DNA of 64,000 bases from Heterocephalus glaber (lineage: Eukaryota > Chordata > Mammalia > Rodentia > Bathyergidae): the NCBI RefSeq assembly GCF_000247695.1, contig NW_004624848.1, positions 3,625,606 through 3,689,605 on the forward strand. The letters run 5' to 3'. Positions 1 through 12,650 of the stretch are shown here, in pieces. Under the pieces are notes generated by a model. It did no database searches. It had not been told where the DNA came from and saw only the letters and a program-made list of their open reading frames with translations. How positions within the stretch are numbered: position 1 is the first letter of the stretch; the number at the start of each line of letters is the position of its first letter. The position numbers and the translations under genes were made by a program.

Positions 1-1031
1 CAGCCATTCCCAGTTCAGTAGCACACCCTCCTAACCCTGTCTCCATCTGACAGAAGGGGGCAAGATTTAAGGGAGGGAAAAGGCCATCCGAGCCCACACC
101 GAGTCCATAAGAAACTGGTCCAATATAAACAATTATTCATTTAAGGCTTTTCTCTCCTAACCTACTCAAAATTATTTCTTCCAAAATATCTCTAAAGTTA
201 TGTTTGAGCCTATGTGCCATTTTAATGACTACACGGGCTGCTAGGTACCCCTGTGAAATAGGTATGCTCAGGTCAGTCCAAAGGTTACTACTGATGCATC
301 CAACACTACCAAACCACACACCTAAACATGCTTAAGATGTAAGCTTAATGATATGTGGGAATTTATCTTTAACCAAGAAAAGAAAAACCACTGAATCATA
401 CACTCAAAAAGGTGATCTATATGGTATGCAAATTATATCTTAACAAAGCTGTTAAAAAATAAAGTTTGCTTCTGAGATATAATAATGACTAAGCTTTTAA
501 GAGAATAAGGAGGGACATTTACACATTTACATATGCAGAACATTTAATAGGTATTTTAAATTATGTTAATATAAATTATTAAGATATTCTTTTTACAAAG
601 GATTTCAAATCTAACTTCAATTGATTCCATAAATGCCAGAATTTCACCCAGGTAGAAAATACTTTCCAGCTATCACTAATGTTTTAACACTGGATCCAAA
701 ACCAACAGAACATTTCTAATCACTCGATATTTCAACAGGAAAAACAGACAATTTCAATTGATATTAATGAAAAGAGATCAACTCAGTACAGGTAGGAAAT
801 AGATTTGCACATCAAAGTCGATTTTTCCAAAGAAGGGAGGCATTTTTCAAATCAGCATGTAGCTCTGGAATGTCTCATGATGGAAAAAGAAGAAGTCACA
901 GGACAAGAAATGAAATGGTTGAAGATGAAAAGGATCTTTGCTGTTGCAACCAGAAGCTAAATTTTAGCCACGTATATTTAAAACATGTACAGTCACAGAG
1001 AGCTACCATGTTCATAGAAAGAGGCAGGACA
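1..1031. other. Left-edge intergenic or intronic sequence
   Basis: No coding exon was recognised on either strand. At about 340-460 the stretch ending in TTAACAAAGCTGTTAAAAAA resembles the 3' end of an ancient L1-type repeat. The rest looks like unique AT-rich sequence. Confidence 0.4.
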
Positions 1032-1110
1032 GGGGCCAGGGATTTAGCTCAGTGGTTCTGGCGCCTGCCTCACAAGCTCAAGGTCCTGAGTTCAATCCCC
1101 AGTACCAAAA
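1032..1110 (+). repeat. ID-type SINE
   Basis: Full tRNA-derived body. Perfect flanking duplication AAAGAGGCAGGACA at 1018-1031 and again just after the tail, so a young, clean insertion. Confidence 0.9.
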
Positions 1111-1351
1111 GAAGAAAGAGGCAGGACAAAGTGACACTAATCTTTTTGACGAACAAATTGCTTGAAATATTGCATAACCTGCTTGCTATACACCATCCTT
1201 GTTACTTCCCACTTCCAAGAGCAACCAAAGGACAGGGCCGAGGATGACATCAATGCAAGCTTTCTTTCAAAATGGAACGAAAGAACAGTAAATCCCAGGG
1301 GACACCAGAGTTGTATAGCAGAGATGATGTGAGATATAAAAATAGACATCC

Positions 1352-1440
1352 AGGGCCAGGGATTTAGCTCAGTGGTTCCGGTGCCAGCCTCACAAGCGTA
1401 CGGTCCCAAGTTCAATCCCCAGTACCAAAAAAAATAAAAA
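1352..1440 (+). repeat. ID-type SINE
   Basis: Body with an A/T-rich AAAATAAAAATAAAAA tail; target duplication AAAAATAGACATCC on both sides. Confidence 0.9.
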
Positions 1441-1867
1441 TAAAAATAGACATCCTCCAACAGAAGCTGAAACTTGGGCAAACAATACACTGCATACTAT
1501 TCTCAACTGCCTTGCATGAATTTGCAATGCATGATGTTAAGTGTCAGAGAAATCATTTTACGTTTTAACTTATTTCCTGATCTGCATTTCAATGTCTATC
1601 CGTGCTCTACAATGTAATTTCCTCATCCATATCAATTAAATCAATATAAGTATGTTTATAACAGCAAGAAAGAGAAATAGTCCCCCAAAGCAAGGAGGCA
1701 GAGACCACTGCAGCAGCTGTAGCATTCTGCCTTTTGCCAGAAATGACAGGAGTGTGGCAGGGCGCTGTTATGTCCACCTATTGTTCAGAGGTCTTCCCAC
1801 AGGGAGCTTCCCAAAGGGTTTAAAGTGCAACAAGAGGGGATGTACTCTTAAGACTCTGGTCAACAGG

Positions 1868-2110
1868 ACTTCCAGGAAGATGGCAGAATGGTGAGCAACA
1901 GAAAAAGAGCCTCTCTCATATTTGGTGTCCTGACACTAGAATGTAGTTCTAAAGGAAAACAACCTCCAATCCAGATTAATATACCCTGCAAAACTATCTT
2001 TCAAAATTGATGGAGAAATAAGATACTTCCATGACAAAGAACACCTGAAGAATTCAAACCAGTACTCCAAAGTGTTCCGAAGGACATTCTAGAAAGGGAC
2101 AACAAGGATT
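1868..2110 (+). repeat. Old L1 fragment
   Basis: The stretch from GGACTTCCAGGAAGATGGCA to the AAACTATCTTTCAAAATTGA block resembles internal and 5' parts of older mammalian L1 elements. Boundaries are uncertain. Confidence 0.4.
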
Positions 2111-3628
2111 ACAAGTCCATGAACCCCAAAAGAATGAAGCTTTTTTGTCCTACCCCACTGCAAATGGGGAGATGGGTAATCTCCTGCTGGTCTGAGTCTC
2201 CAGTTGGTCTCCTTAGTTCTGAGCCCTGACTGCCCAACCTGGTCTGCTTCCTGTCTCTCTGATCCCCTCACCTGAAGACTGAACATTCACACCACATTCT
2301 GGTTTTGGGGCCTTCTGCAGTACATGTGCAACCTCCACTCATCAAAATGTAAGAAAATGCTAATGAAGGCCATCTCCAGTCTTCCCCTCCCACTGCATGT
2401 TAAACACTTATTCTCTCTGCAAACCTCCCGTACTTGACAAAAGTCCTGAAAAACTGTATGTGGACTATATGTGTTGACCCTTCTGAGGAACAGTATCATC
2501 AGTTTTAAAATATTGAAACACATTTATTTTTATAAAGTATACATAAAGTGTCACTGAGCTGGCTCTAACGTTTCCCAAACTTCACCCACCCAGCTGTAGC
2601 AGGCTCTCTCCCATCTCAGAAAAAGAACTTTCAGGAGCCATAAGAAAGAGGTGTACGTAGGGTTAATTTGGCAGAGATAGTATAGGATGCTCAGGAGAAG
2701 AGGGCACTCAAAGAAATGAGATCTATTGCAGTTTCAGACTCTTATCCCTCAAAAGGGTACCAACCAGTCACATTGTTTACTTTCTTAATTTGGCCAATCC
2801 ATGGCCTCTTAGTGTAACTCTGACCAAGGACCTTTGACAGTGCAGCTGTCCTTATCTCAGGGCCAGCTCCTATTCCTTATTCTCTTAATTGGCCAGATTA
2901 TGGCCATTTAGGGTAAGAGGTGTAAATGCAGCCAAAGGATATTGGTAAGGGGCTGTAAGAAAGAGAAACTTAAAGTGGTCTGTTTTGAAGCTGAAGTCTT
3001 TCTCTCAGAGTGGAAAACTACTACTTGCTTGCAGACATGACTGAGGTCAGGCATCTGAAAGGTCCCTAAGCAAAAGGCGAAGGAGTAGATTGTAAATAAA
3101 GTATGGTGTTCACTATGCTAACCATGATTGGTAAAGTGCTGGCAGTTGAAAAGCCTCCCCCATAGCTTAATCATTTGCCTTTAAACCCACCAAATGTTGA
3201 CAGATGGAGGAGGCCAAAGGTATAGGCATGAAGAAAAGATTATATCTCCTAGTAATACCCAATGAGGAAAGGCAGAAAGGAACTGCCTGCAGGGATGGGG
3301 AATGTGTGTGCTAGGGGTTAATTGCTCACTGTAACTGCCCTGACTGTGTCAGCCTGTTTGTTAGGACAGCACCCACTTTTGCAAGATGGAGAAAGAAAAT
3401 CTCACTTCCACTGTGCTTGCCTGGTCCTTGGTTTGATCTACCCATTGCCTGTGATCAAAGGTGAGGGGCCTTCTTCCTTCCAGAGCTGTCTTGGGTGACT
3501 TGGGCTAAGTCCTGAAAGTTGCAGTCTTTTTACAAAGAACAATTTTTATTTATGATTTCTTTGTTTCATTCCTACCTTTTATTTCTTCTGTCCTATCTAT
3601 AAGAGACAATCACAGTGTATTTTCTTTC
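2110..3628. other. Unassigned sequence
   Basis: No exon with good splice sites and no repeat I can name. Short open frames on the minus strand at 2089-2286 and 2287-2523 look fortuitous. It may include a degraded LTR-type element at about 2.6-3.5 kb, but I could not place ends. Confidence 0.3.
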
Positions 3629-3680
3629 CTTTTTTTTTGTACCAGGGATCAAACTCACAACCTTGGGCTTGCGAGGCAGT
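3629..3680 (-). repeat. ID-type SINE, truncated
   Basis: The poly(T) and B-box half (GTACCAGGGATCAAACTC) are present; the copy is cut at GCGAGGCAG. Confidence 0.75.
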
Positions 3681-3782
3681 TTTCTCTTTATTTTTAAAAT
3701 AAATTTTATTTTTAAAATAAATTTTATTTTATCCCATTCCCCTCTCAAGCCCCTTCCCTTCCCTATGTACAAAAGCTTTGTT

Positions 3783-3873
3783 GGCCCAGGGATTTAGCTC
3801 AGTGGTTCCAGCGCCTGCCGCTCAAGCTCAAGGTCCCAAGTTTGATCCTCAGTACAAAAAAAAAAAAAAAAAA
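3783..3873 (+). repeat. ID-type SINE inside the L1 3' UTR
   Basis: Target duplication AAAAGCTTTGTT on both sides (3771 and 3870) shows it split the L1. Confidence 0.9.
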
Positions 3874-3912
3874 GCTTTGTTTCCATTTTTTTCCTTCTAT
3901 TTTCAGCCTCTT

Positions 3913-3991
3913 CTTTTTGGTAAGGAGGATGGAACTCAGGACCTTGCACTTGCCAGGCAGGCACAGTGCCACTGAGCAAAATCCCCAGCCC
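3913..3991 (-). repeat. ID-type SINE, divergent subtype
   Basis: Carries the GCACAGTGCCACTGAGCAAA variant rather than the usual GGAACCACTGAGCTAAA; TTTTCCTTCTAT-like target copies flank it. Confidence 0.8.
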
Positions 3992-6554
3992 TTTTCCTTC
4001 TATCTCACTCTTTTTCTTGTCCCTTCCTTCCTTTCTCCCGTCCTCCTCCCTTGTTTCCCTTCCCATTTCCCAATATCCAGTATACATTTCAGTCCTTATT
4101 TCCACTTTCAGTTTCTCACACCAGAAAAACAATGTGATAAATATGTGTGTCTGATTTATTTCATTTAGGAGTATGGTCTCAAGGTCCATCCATTTAGCGA
4201 TAAATATCTGGGTTTTGTTCATGAAGTCTTTGCCTACTCATATGTCCTCAAGCTTTCTACCTATTCTCCCTTCCAGCAGATTGTTTGTTTTAATATTTAG
4301 ATCTTTGATCCATTTCAATTTTAGGTTTGTGTGTGGTGAAAGATATGGGTCTAGTTTCAATATTCGGCATGTGGAAAGCCAGTTTTTCCATCACCATTTA
4401 TTAAAGAGACTATCTTTTTTCCAGTGAAGGTATTTGGCTCCTTTGTCAAAGATAAGTTGGTTGAGTATGTCTGGAGTTGTTTCTGCATCCTCTAGTCTGT
4501 TCCACTGATCCTCAGGTCTGTTCTTTTGCCAGTACCATGCTGTTTTTATCATAGTAGCTTTGTAGTACAATTTAAAGTCACAGATTGTGATGCCCCTTGC
4601 CTTGCCTTTGTTGCCCAGAATTGCCTTTGCTATTCTAGGCCTCTTCTGGTTCCAAATGAATTTTAGGATTGTTTTCTCTAATTCTGTGATATATGCTATT
4701 GGTATTTTGATCAGGATTGCATTAAGTATGTATAACAATTTTGGAAGTATGGCCATTTTCACTATGTTGGTTTTTTCTACAAGGGATGTCTTTCCATTTT
4801 CTGATATCCTCTTTGATCTTTTTCCAAGTACTGTAGTTTTCAATGTAGAGGTCTTTTACTTTCTTCATTAGATTGATTCCTAGGTATTTCATTTTGGGGG
4901 ATGATATTGTAAAAGGGACTTCTCTAATTTCTCTGTGAGTCTGCTATTTGTATACAGGAAGGCTATTGATTTTTGAATGTTGACATTGTATCCAGCAATG
5001 TCACTGAATTTGGTTATCAAATCTAAAAGTCTTTTGGTGAAGTTTCTGGGTCTTCTATCTAGAGTATCATGTCATCCTCAAATAATGATAATTTAACTTC
5101 TTCCTTTCCTGTCCTTATTCCTTTTTTTTCTCTTGTCTAATTGCTCTGGCTAATGTTTCCAGAGCTGTATAATGAGTGGACACTCTTGTCTTGTTCCTGA
5201 TTTTACAGTGAAAGTTTTAAGTTTTTGACCATTTAGTATGATGTTGGCTGTTGGTTTGTCATAAATTGCTTTTATCAGATTGAGATGAAAACCATCTATA
5301 CCCATTTTCTGTAGGGTTTTTTTTTAATGAATGGATCTTGTCAAATGCTTTTTCTGCATCTATTGAGATGAACATATGGTTTTTGTCCTCAGCTCTGTTA
5401 ATAGTATTATACTTATTGATTTGCCTATGTTGAACCATCCCTGCATCTCTGGGATAAATAGTACTTGGTTATTCTTGATGATTTGATGTATTCTGTTTGT
5501 CAGTATCTTATTGAGGATTTTTGAGTCTATGTTCATTAAGGAGAATGGCCTATAATTCTTTTTGGTTGTATCTTTCTCTGGTTTTGGAATCAAGGTAATG
5601 TTTGCTTCCAGGAATGAATTTGGGAGTATTGCATCCCTTTCAATTTCATTAGAGTTTGAAGAGTAGTGGCATTAGGTCTTCTCTGAATTTCTTGTAGAAT
5701 TCAGCAGTGAATCCAACAAGGCCACAGTTTTTGTTGGTAGGTTTTTAATTACATATTCAATTTGAGGCTGATATTGGTTTAGAATTTCTACATCTTTTTG
5801 ATTCAGTTTTGGTAATTCATATGTATCTAGGAATCTGTCCATTTCTTCTGTACTTTCCTTCTTATTAGAATACAGGTTCTCAAAGTAAGTATTGATAATG
5901 TTTTGGATTTATGCAGAGTCTGTTGTGATTGCATCCTTTTCATTCCTAATTTCATGGATTTAAGTCTTTTCTTTCCTTTTTTTTGATAAGGTTGGCCAAG
6001 GGTTTGTCAATTTTATTTAATCTTTCAAAGAATCAATTCTTTGATTCATTCTTTGTACTGTTTTCTTAGTCTCCATTGCATTAATTTCTGCTCTGATTTT
6101 TATAATCTCCTCCCTCATATGAGATTTGGCCTTGACTTGCTCTTCTTTTTCTATAAGCTTGATGTTCAATGTTAGGTAGTTTACTTGAGCCTGTTCTGTT
6201 TTCCTGATATGGGTATTTACTCCTATCCATTTACCTCATAGGACTGCTTTCATTGTATCACATACATTCTGGTATGTTGTACTGGCATTATTGTTTAATT
6301 GTACAAACTTGTCTGATTTTTAAAATTTTATCTATTACTCATTGGTTGTTCAGGAGGGTATTATTTAATCTCCATGTGTTTATGAAGTTGTGGTTTCTTT
6401 TGCCATTGATTTCCAATTAGATTGCACTATGGTCTGATAAAATGCATGGTATAATTTCAATTCCTTTACATTTACTTAAGCATGTTCTATGAGCTAGTAT
6501 GTGGTCTATTTTGGAAAATGTCCCATGTGTGGCTGAAAAGAATGTTTATTTTGT

Positions 6555-6640
6555 GGGCTAGGGATTTAGCTCAGTGGTTCCACCACCTGCCTCACAAGCA
6601 CAAGGTCCTGAGTTCGATCCCCAGTACCAAAAAAAAAAAA
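6555..6640 (+). repeat. ID-type SINE nested in L1
   Basis: L1 sequence AATGTTTATTTTG before and ATGTGTATTTTG after form the target duplication. Confidence 0.9.
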
Positions 6641-7340
6641 TGTGTATTTTGATGTTGTAGGGTGGAACTCTCTATAGACATCCACTAAGTCCATTTGTTC
6701 AAAAGTTTGATTCTAATATTTCAGTGTTGATTTTTTGTCTAGTTGATCTATTTGTGACAGTGGAGTATTGAGGTTCCCCATTACAACTGTATCAGTGCTT
6801 ATATTATTTTTCATGTCTGTTAATATTTGTTTTACATAGTTGAGTGTGCTAGTATTTGGTGTATGGATATATACTTATGATTATTTCTTCCTCTTGGGTT
6901 GTTTCCTTTACAAGGATGTAGTAACCTTCTTTGCATCTCTTAATCAGTCTCAGGTTGAAATTCACTTTGTCTGCAAATAGAATAGCTACTCCTGCTTTTT
7001 TCTGGGTTCCTGACACATGGAATATTGTTTTCCATCCCTTGACTTTCAGTCTATGAATGTTTTCCAATTAAATGTTTCTTGTATGCAGCATATTGTTGGA
7101 TTGTTTCTTGATCCATTCTTCCAGTCTGTTTCTTTTGATTGGTGAATTGAGACCATTAACATTGATGGTTATAACTGATATGTATTGTCTTATCTCTGTC
7201 ATGTAATTTTTCTGCTGTTGGCTTTCTTCTTTCCTTTTCTGTTTAATTTTTTGCCTTGCCTGGTGGATTCAGTCTGTGGGGTTCATGGAGTTGTAATCAT
7301 TGTAGTTTCTTTCTAGAATATCCTTAAGAACACTTTGGAG

Positions 7341-7430
7341 AGGGCCAGGGATTTAGCTCAGTGGTTCTGGTGCCTACCTCGCAAGCGTAAGGACCCCAGT
7401 TCAATCCCTGGTACCAAAAAAAAAAAAAAA
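7341..7430 (+). repeat. ID-type SINE nested in L1
   Basis: Perfect duplication AAGAACACTTTGGAG on both sides. Confidence 0.9.
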
Positions 7431-7897
7431 GAAGGAAAGAAAGAACACTTTGGAGTGCTGCTTTGGTGGTCATTTCTTGAGGTGTTCTTTTTCATGAAAG
7501 TATCTTATTTCTCCATCAATTTTGAAAGATAGTTTTGCAGGGTCTAGCTTGGAGGTTGTTTTCCTTTAGGGCTTGAAATACTTCTCTCCAAGCTCTCCTT
7601 GATTTGAGGGTTCGTTTTGAGAAGTCTGCTGTGATTCTGATGGGCTTTCCCCTGTAAATGATTTGGAATCCTATATGCCTTACTAATCTATATGTCAAAT
7701 TCTTTCCCCATCTGGGAAGTTTTCTCCCATTACTTGTGTAAACAAGTTTTTTATGTCATTTGCACTACCTCCTGCTTTTTCATTGATGCTGATCAATCTT
7801 GTCTTTGCATCATCTAGCAGCTACTGGATTGATTTTTAATGGTTCCTTGCTGTTTTTAAGAAATCTCTCTTTTCATTATCACTATCTGCAAGCCTAC

Positions 7898-7986
7898 AGG
7901 CTGGGGATTTGGCTCAGTGGTTCTGGCGCCTGCCTCAAAAGTGCAACATCCTGAGTTCAATCCCCAGTACCAAAAAAAAAAAAATT
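7898..7986 (+). repeat. ID-type SINE nested in L1
   Basis: Body reads GGGGATTTGGCTCAGTGG; ACTATCTGCA-like copies flank it. Confidence 0.85.
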
Positions 7987-8380
7987 TAAAAAACTATCTG
8001 CAGTCCTGTCTTCTATATCTGATATTCTGTCCTCACATTGGCTCAACCTGCTCCATATACATTCCATAGCATTTTTAATCTGGATATCTGTTTGAATCTG
8101 TTCATGGATTCCGTTTCTATCCTATGCTGGGCATTCATGGTTTTCATCATTTTCTTGAGCTCCCAATCTGTGTCTGGTTGAATCACTAAGCATGTCTTTC
8201 ATTACATCATTAGCTCTGTAATTATCTGAGAAATTATTTCTTTGTTTTTTGCAGAGCTTTGTTCATCTGCTTTGCTACTTCCACTGTTAGCATTTCAGAG
8301 TCCAAGAGGGAGGCTTTTGGATTGTTACACCTCATTGACCACTGGGTTTGCCTTTGGTGAGCTGAAAGTTTGGGGTAAGA

Positions 8381-9051
8381 GCTCAAAGTAGTTCTAATTT
8401 GCATTTTCTTTAATGACCAGTGAAGTTGAGCATTTTTTCACATATATATTGGCCATCCATACTTCTGAGAAACATTTATTTCCTTATTTTTCCATTGGGT
8501 CTTTTATTTTTTTTGGTACTGGGGATTGAACTCGGGTCCTTGCACTTGCACAGCAGGCGGCAAAACCACCGAGCTAAATCCCCAGCCAGGTCTTTTATTT
8601 TAGAGTCCAATTTTTTTAGTTCTTTATATATTCTAGATGTTGGTCCTCTGTGTGAGGAATAACTATCAAAAAACATTTCCCATTCTGTAGGTTGTCTCTC
8701 CACTCTGTTGGCTTTTTCCTGTGCTGTGCAGAAGCTCTTTGATTTGGTGTGATTCCATTTGTTGAAGCTCAGTATTATTTCTTGTGCCTTTGGAGTTCAA
8801 TTCAGAAAGTCCTTGCATACACCTGTCTTCCAGGATTGTACCTATTTTATCCCCCAGTAGATTAAGTGTTCCCATTTAACATTTAGATCTTTGATCCATT
8901 TTTATTTTAGTTTAGCACATGGTGAGATACATTGATCTAGACTTAATCTTCTGCATGTGGATATCTAATTAGCTCCTCACTATTTATTAAAGAAGTTATC
9001 TTTCCTTCAGTGTATGTTCTTGGTCCCTTTGTCAAAGATCAAATATCTCTA
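8381..9051 (-). mobile_element. Second, older L1 ORF2 fragment, antisense
   Basis: Covers part of the same ORF2 region as 4220-4450 (both contain TTTAGATCTTTGATCCATTT and CTTTGTCAAAGAT) but is more diverged, so it is a separate element. Confidence 0.7.
8507..8588 (-). repeat. ID-type SINE
   Basis: TGCACAGCAGGCGGCAAAAC subtype; GGTCTTTTATTTT duplicated on both sides. Confidence 0.9.
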
Positions 9052-9515
9052 TGTGATAATTAACTGATTGTGTCAACTTTAGTAAGAAATGACTAAGTAA
9101 ATTGGCTCAACATAATTCTGAGTGTGGAAGACCCACCCTAGGGAGGATTGTCACCACCAGAATGATATAAAAAGGAAATGACAAAGGAAGGCTTGCTTCT
9201 GTTTCTTCACAGGAGCTCCAGTCTTCGGCTTCACCTTGGACGTCATTTCCTAGCTTCCAACACACTTTTTAGCCTCCAGCACAGATCCTTCCCCTTCCAT
9301 TGCAGACCCTTCAGCCTCCTGATAAGGACTCACATGGGACACTACACTGAGCTCCAGGCTTTCGACTAGATCCTTCAGATCTCCAGCATACAGACAGACC
9401 TTTTGCACTCTTCCATGCCTGACTCTTCAGGTGGCCACTGTAAGCCAATCTTGTAAATTTGTATATATTTGTATAACGTACATTAAAGTTTCTCTAGTAA
9501 GTATTGACTGATACA
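9052..9515 (+). mobile_element. ERVL-type LTR
   Basis: 464 bp, from TGTGATAATTAACTG to TGACTGATACA. It is followed within a few bases by TTGGTACAGGGAGTGG, resembling the tRNA-Leu primer-binding site of ERVL elements. A usable polyadenylation region (ATTAAA) lies near 9482. Confidence 0.65.
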
Positions 9516-10497
9516 GATTTTGGTACAGGGAGTGGCTCTAGAGAAACACAAGTATAAAGATAAAATTCTTTAACAGTTTAGGGGTTCCTAGAATTGGTTC
9601 TCTAATTTGATGAGAGCTAAAGATGCCCCAATCTCTCCTAAAACTGTGAGGAATATTGATAGTCCTTGGTGTGAATCATTTAAAGTAATACTCATTGTAC
9701 ATTAATTTGACTATCCTGATTCATCACTTCTGAGATATAAGGAATTTAGCAACTCTATATATGGAACTTTTGAATATTTTTGACAGAGAGGGAAATATAA
9801 TGATAGTGGCTGGTTGCTCTTAGAATTGCTGGACAAACTAGTGAAGGAAAACAATGAGCTCAAAACATCCATAGGAAATCTAAAGTTTTCTAACTGTGAG
9901 GACAGATTAATAAAGGAAAATAAGGGCACAAGTATTCAAATTCCCAGCTCCAGACACATATAAAAAACTTAAAAGTGTCTAAGTGTGTCCTGAAAGAAAA
10001 TCTCCTATCTTTTAGCCACAAGACCAAGATTGCAGAAACCCAAACACAAGCTCATAATTTAATTGGCTGAAATACAGCATAAATTCAATGTTCAACCTTG
10101 AAAGGTATCTGAAGTAAAGATAAGGACACTGATCAGAAAAGAATGGGATCTCCTAAACAGGGATGGAGATATTTGGGAGGATCCTGATGAGGCTGAGAAT
10201 TTTGAGCTTCTAGCTCTAATGAGATTATTTTGCTGGAGGAAGAGATTTCCCCACCCACAGGGGTTGATGCATTCCGACCCCCAACCACTGTGGTGTTGGC
10301 CTCACCTAGTATTCCCGAGGAAACTGATCCTGCTTTGACCAAGCATAATGCTGAAACTCCTCAGGACTCACCCTCACCACCCCTTTTGCTTCTAGCCCTA
10401 TAACCAGGCTCAAATCAGAGGCTCCTAAGGCTGAAGTACACAGTGTGACCCATGAGGAGGTCCACTATCTACCAAAGAACTTGAGTATTCTAATTCT

Positions 10498-10581
10498 TTT
10501 TTTTTGGTACCTGGGATCAGACTCAGCACCTTGCATTTGCAAGAGGCAGGCAGCAGCACCACTGAGGTAAATCCCAGGCCC
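10498..10581 (-). repeat. ID-type SINE
   Basis: GCAGCAGCACCACTGAGGTA variant; GTACTCTAATTCTT-like copies on both sides. Confidence 0.85.
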
Positions 10582-11271
10582 AGAGTACTCTAATTCTTAT
10601 GAACAGAGGTCTGTTGAGTATAAATGGGAATGTATTTAATGGGTATGAGATAATGATGGCAAAAATATACACCTGGATCAGCTAAGTTTGTCGATTTGGG
10701 CCTGTTAAGTACAGATTCTGAATTTAATGTTACAATTCATTGAGTTTAAAAAAGTGTTAATAGTTTATTTGGGTGGCTGGCAAAAGTATGGATCAAAAGA
10801 TGGCCCACTGTGAATGAGTTAGAGATGCCTGATATTCCATAGCATACTGTTGAGGAGGGGATTCAGAAGCTTATGGAAATGAGAATACTGATGGGGATTT
10901 GTCATGTTAAACCTAATCTGACACACTGGGATGATCCAGAGAATGCACCCTAAACTAACACCTTGAGAAACAGATTTGTGGGGGTAACACTGGCACCCCT
11001 GAAGAGCCCTGCCACTGCTCTTCTCTGTATGCCAGACATACAGTGGGGGCAATGATTACTCAATTGGGAAACTTAAAGGAAATGAGTTGGAAAGGGTCAA
11101 GGGGCAGCACTTAATCATCAAAAGCAAAGTGCATGTACTTAGCATACCAGACAGCAAAAGCAGGACAATGATAAGAATATCCTGACATGTGTAGACCTAT
11201 GGCATTTGCTGACTAGCTATGGTGTTCCCAAAACTGAAATACAGGAAAACTATAAAACTTTAACTTTTAGT

Positions 11272-11364
11272 CTTTTTTTTTTTTTTTTTTTGTACCGGGG
11301 ATTGAACTCAGGACCTTTCGCTTGTGAGACAGGCAGCAGACCCACTGAGCTAAATACCTGGCCC
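11272..11364 (-). repeat. ID-type SINE
   Basis: Long T20 start; AAAACTTTTA-like copies flank it. Confidence 0.88.
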
Positions 11365-12388
11365 AAAACTTTTACTGGATTTATATAATTGAAAACATTT
11401 AAGGGCAAATGAACAGTAACCTATTTCAAATCGTAATAACAGGAAGTCATGGCCCCTCAACCAGTTCCAAGATTTGAGCTAGTTTACAAAGACCCAGAAC
11501 CCATTGAATGAAGGGGAAGCCAGGTTCCCTTGGGGAAGGAACCTGGTACACCAAAAATTTTTATGGCAAATCTTTCTACCATCCTTCCTCAAAGGGACCT
11601 AAGGCCTTCTGCCTGAGTGACTGTACAAGGTGTTCCTCAGACAAACGACTATCTAGATATATAAAGAACTGAAAAAAAAAAATCAGACCCCCCAAATTTA
11701 AAGACCCAATCCAAAAATGGATATCTGAAATGAAGATGCTTCTCAGGTGAAGAAGTAGAAGCAGCAAATAAATATAAAAAATGTTCAACATCACTGGTCA
11801 TCCAAGAGTTGAAAACAAAAACAATGCTGAGATTCCACCTCACTCCAGAAAGAAAGGCTGCTGTCAAGAAATCAACCAAAAAAAAGGAAAGAAAGAAAGA
11901 AATCAACCAATAACAAATGCAGGGTTGTGGGGAAAAAGGGACCCTTCTCCACTGTTGGTGGGTGTGTAGACTGGTGCAACCACTGTGGAAATCAGTGTGG
12001 AGATTCCTCAAAAAACTAGGACTAGAGGTTCCATTTGACCCAGCTATTCCCCTTCTTGATCTCTTCCCAAAAGAATTAAAAGCATCATACTACAGCAATA
12101 TATGCACACTCATGTTTATAGTGGCACATTGTGTAACAGCTAAATCTTGGAAACAGCCCAAATGCCCATCAATCGGTGATTGGATAAAGATGTGATTTTT
12201 TTTTATACAATGGAGTACTGCTCTGCCGTAAAAAAAGGATGAACTTCAGACATTTCTAGCTAAATAGATGCACCTTGGGACCATACTTTTTAAGTGAAAT
12301 AAATCTGACACACATATTTTAATACCGCTCTGTTTCTGTGGTGTGAGAAACCGAAAGTGGAAATAAGGACTAAAATGTATAATGTATA

Positions 12389-12650
12389 GCGGAGCATGGT
12401 GACACACACCTTTGATCACAGTATTCAGAAGGCTGAGGCAGCAGGATCAGAGTTCGAGGCCAGCTTGGGCTACATAGTGAGGGGGTTTTTGGGTACCAGG
12501 GATCGAACTCGGGACCCTGTGCTTGCGAGGCAGGCGCCGGAACCACTGAGCTAAATCCCCGGCCCTACATAGTGAGTTTGAAGCCAGCCTGAACAACACT
12601 GCAAGAACCTGTCTCAATAAAACAAAACATAAATAAATAAATAAATAAAA
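12389..12650 (+). repeat. B1 SINE, split by an ID element
   Basis: The B1 body GTGGTGACACACACC-like region to the TACATAGTGAGTTTGAAGCC duplication unit, ending in an AAATAAATAAATAAAT tail. The ID copy sits at 12484-12565. Confidence 0.85.
12484..12565 (-). repeat. ID-type SINE inside B1
   Basis: Flanked by TACATAGTGAG on both sides. The body is near-perfect, including CGAGGCAGGCGCCGG. Confidence 0.9.

Larger units (their letters stand above)
3725..8380 (-). mobile_element. L1 retrotransposon, antisense, internally deleted, inactive
   Basis: Read leftward: ORF1 C-terminal pieces (7516-7698), ORF2 endonuclease region (6849-7067), reverse-transcriptase region (5360-5593), ORF2 C-terminal region (4391-4843), then a pyrimidine-rich (on +) 3' UTR near 3.99-4.1 kb. 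At about 4220 the sequence jumps from the extreme 3' end back into mid ORF2, an internal deletion. Frames are broken throughout. Several ID elements are nested in it. Confidence 0.85.
9516..11640 (+). mobile_element. ERVL-type internal remnant (gag side), no 3' LTR
   Basis: Starts at the primer-binding-site-like sequence and contains broken gag-like coding stretches with many stops. It is cut on the right by a sense L1; no second LTR was found. It is not functional. Confidence 0.5.

Noticed and set aside
4391..7698. L1 ORF1/ORF2 open frames on the minus strand
   Set aside because: Only broken pieces of an internally deleted L1; no full-length frame.
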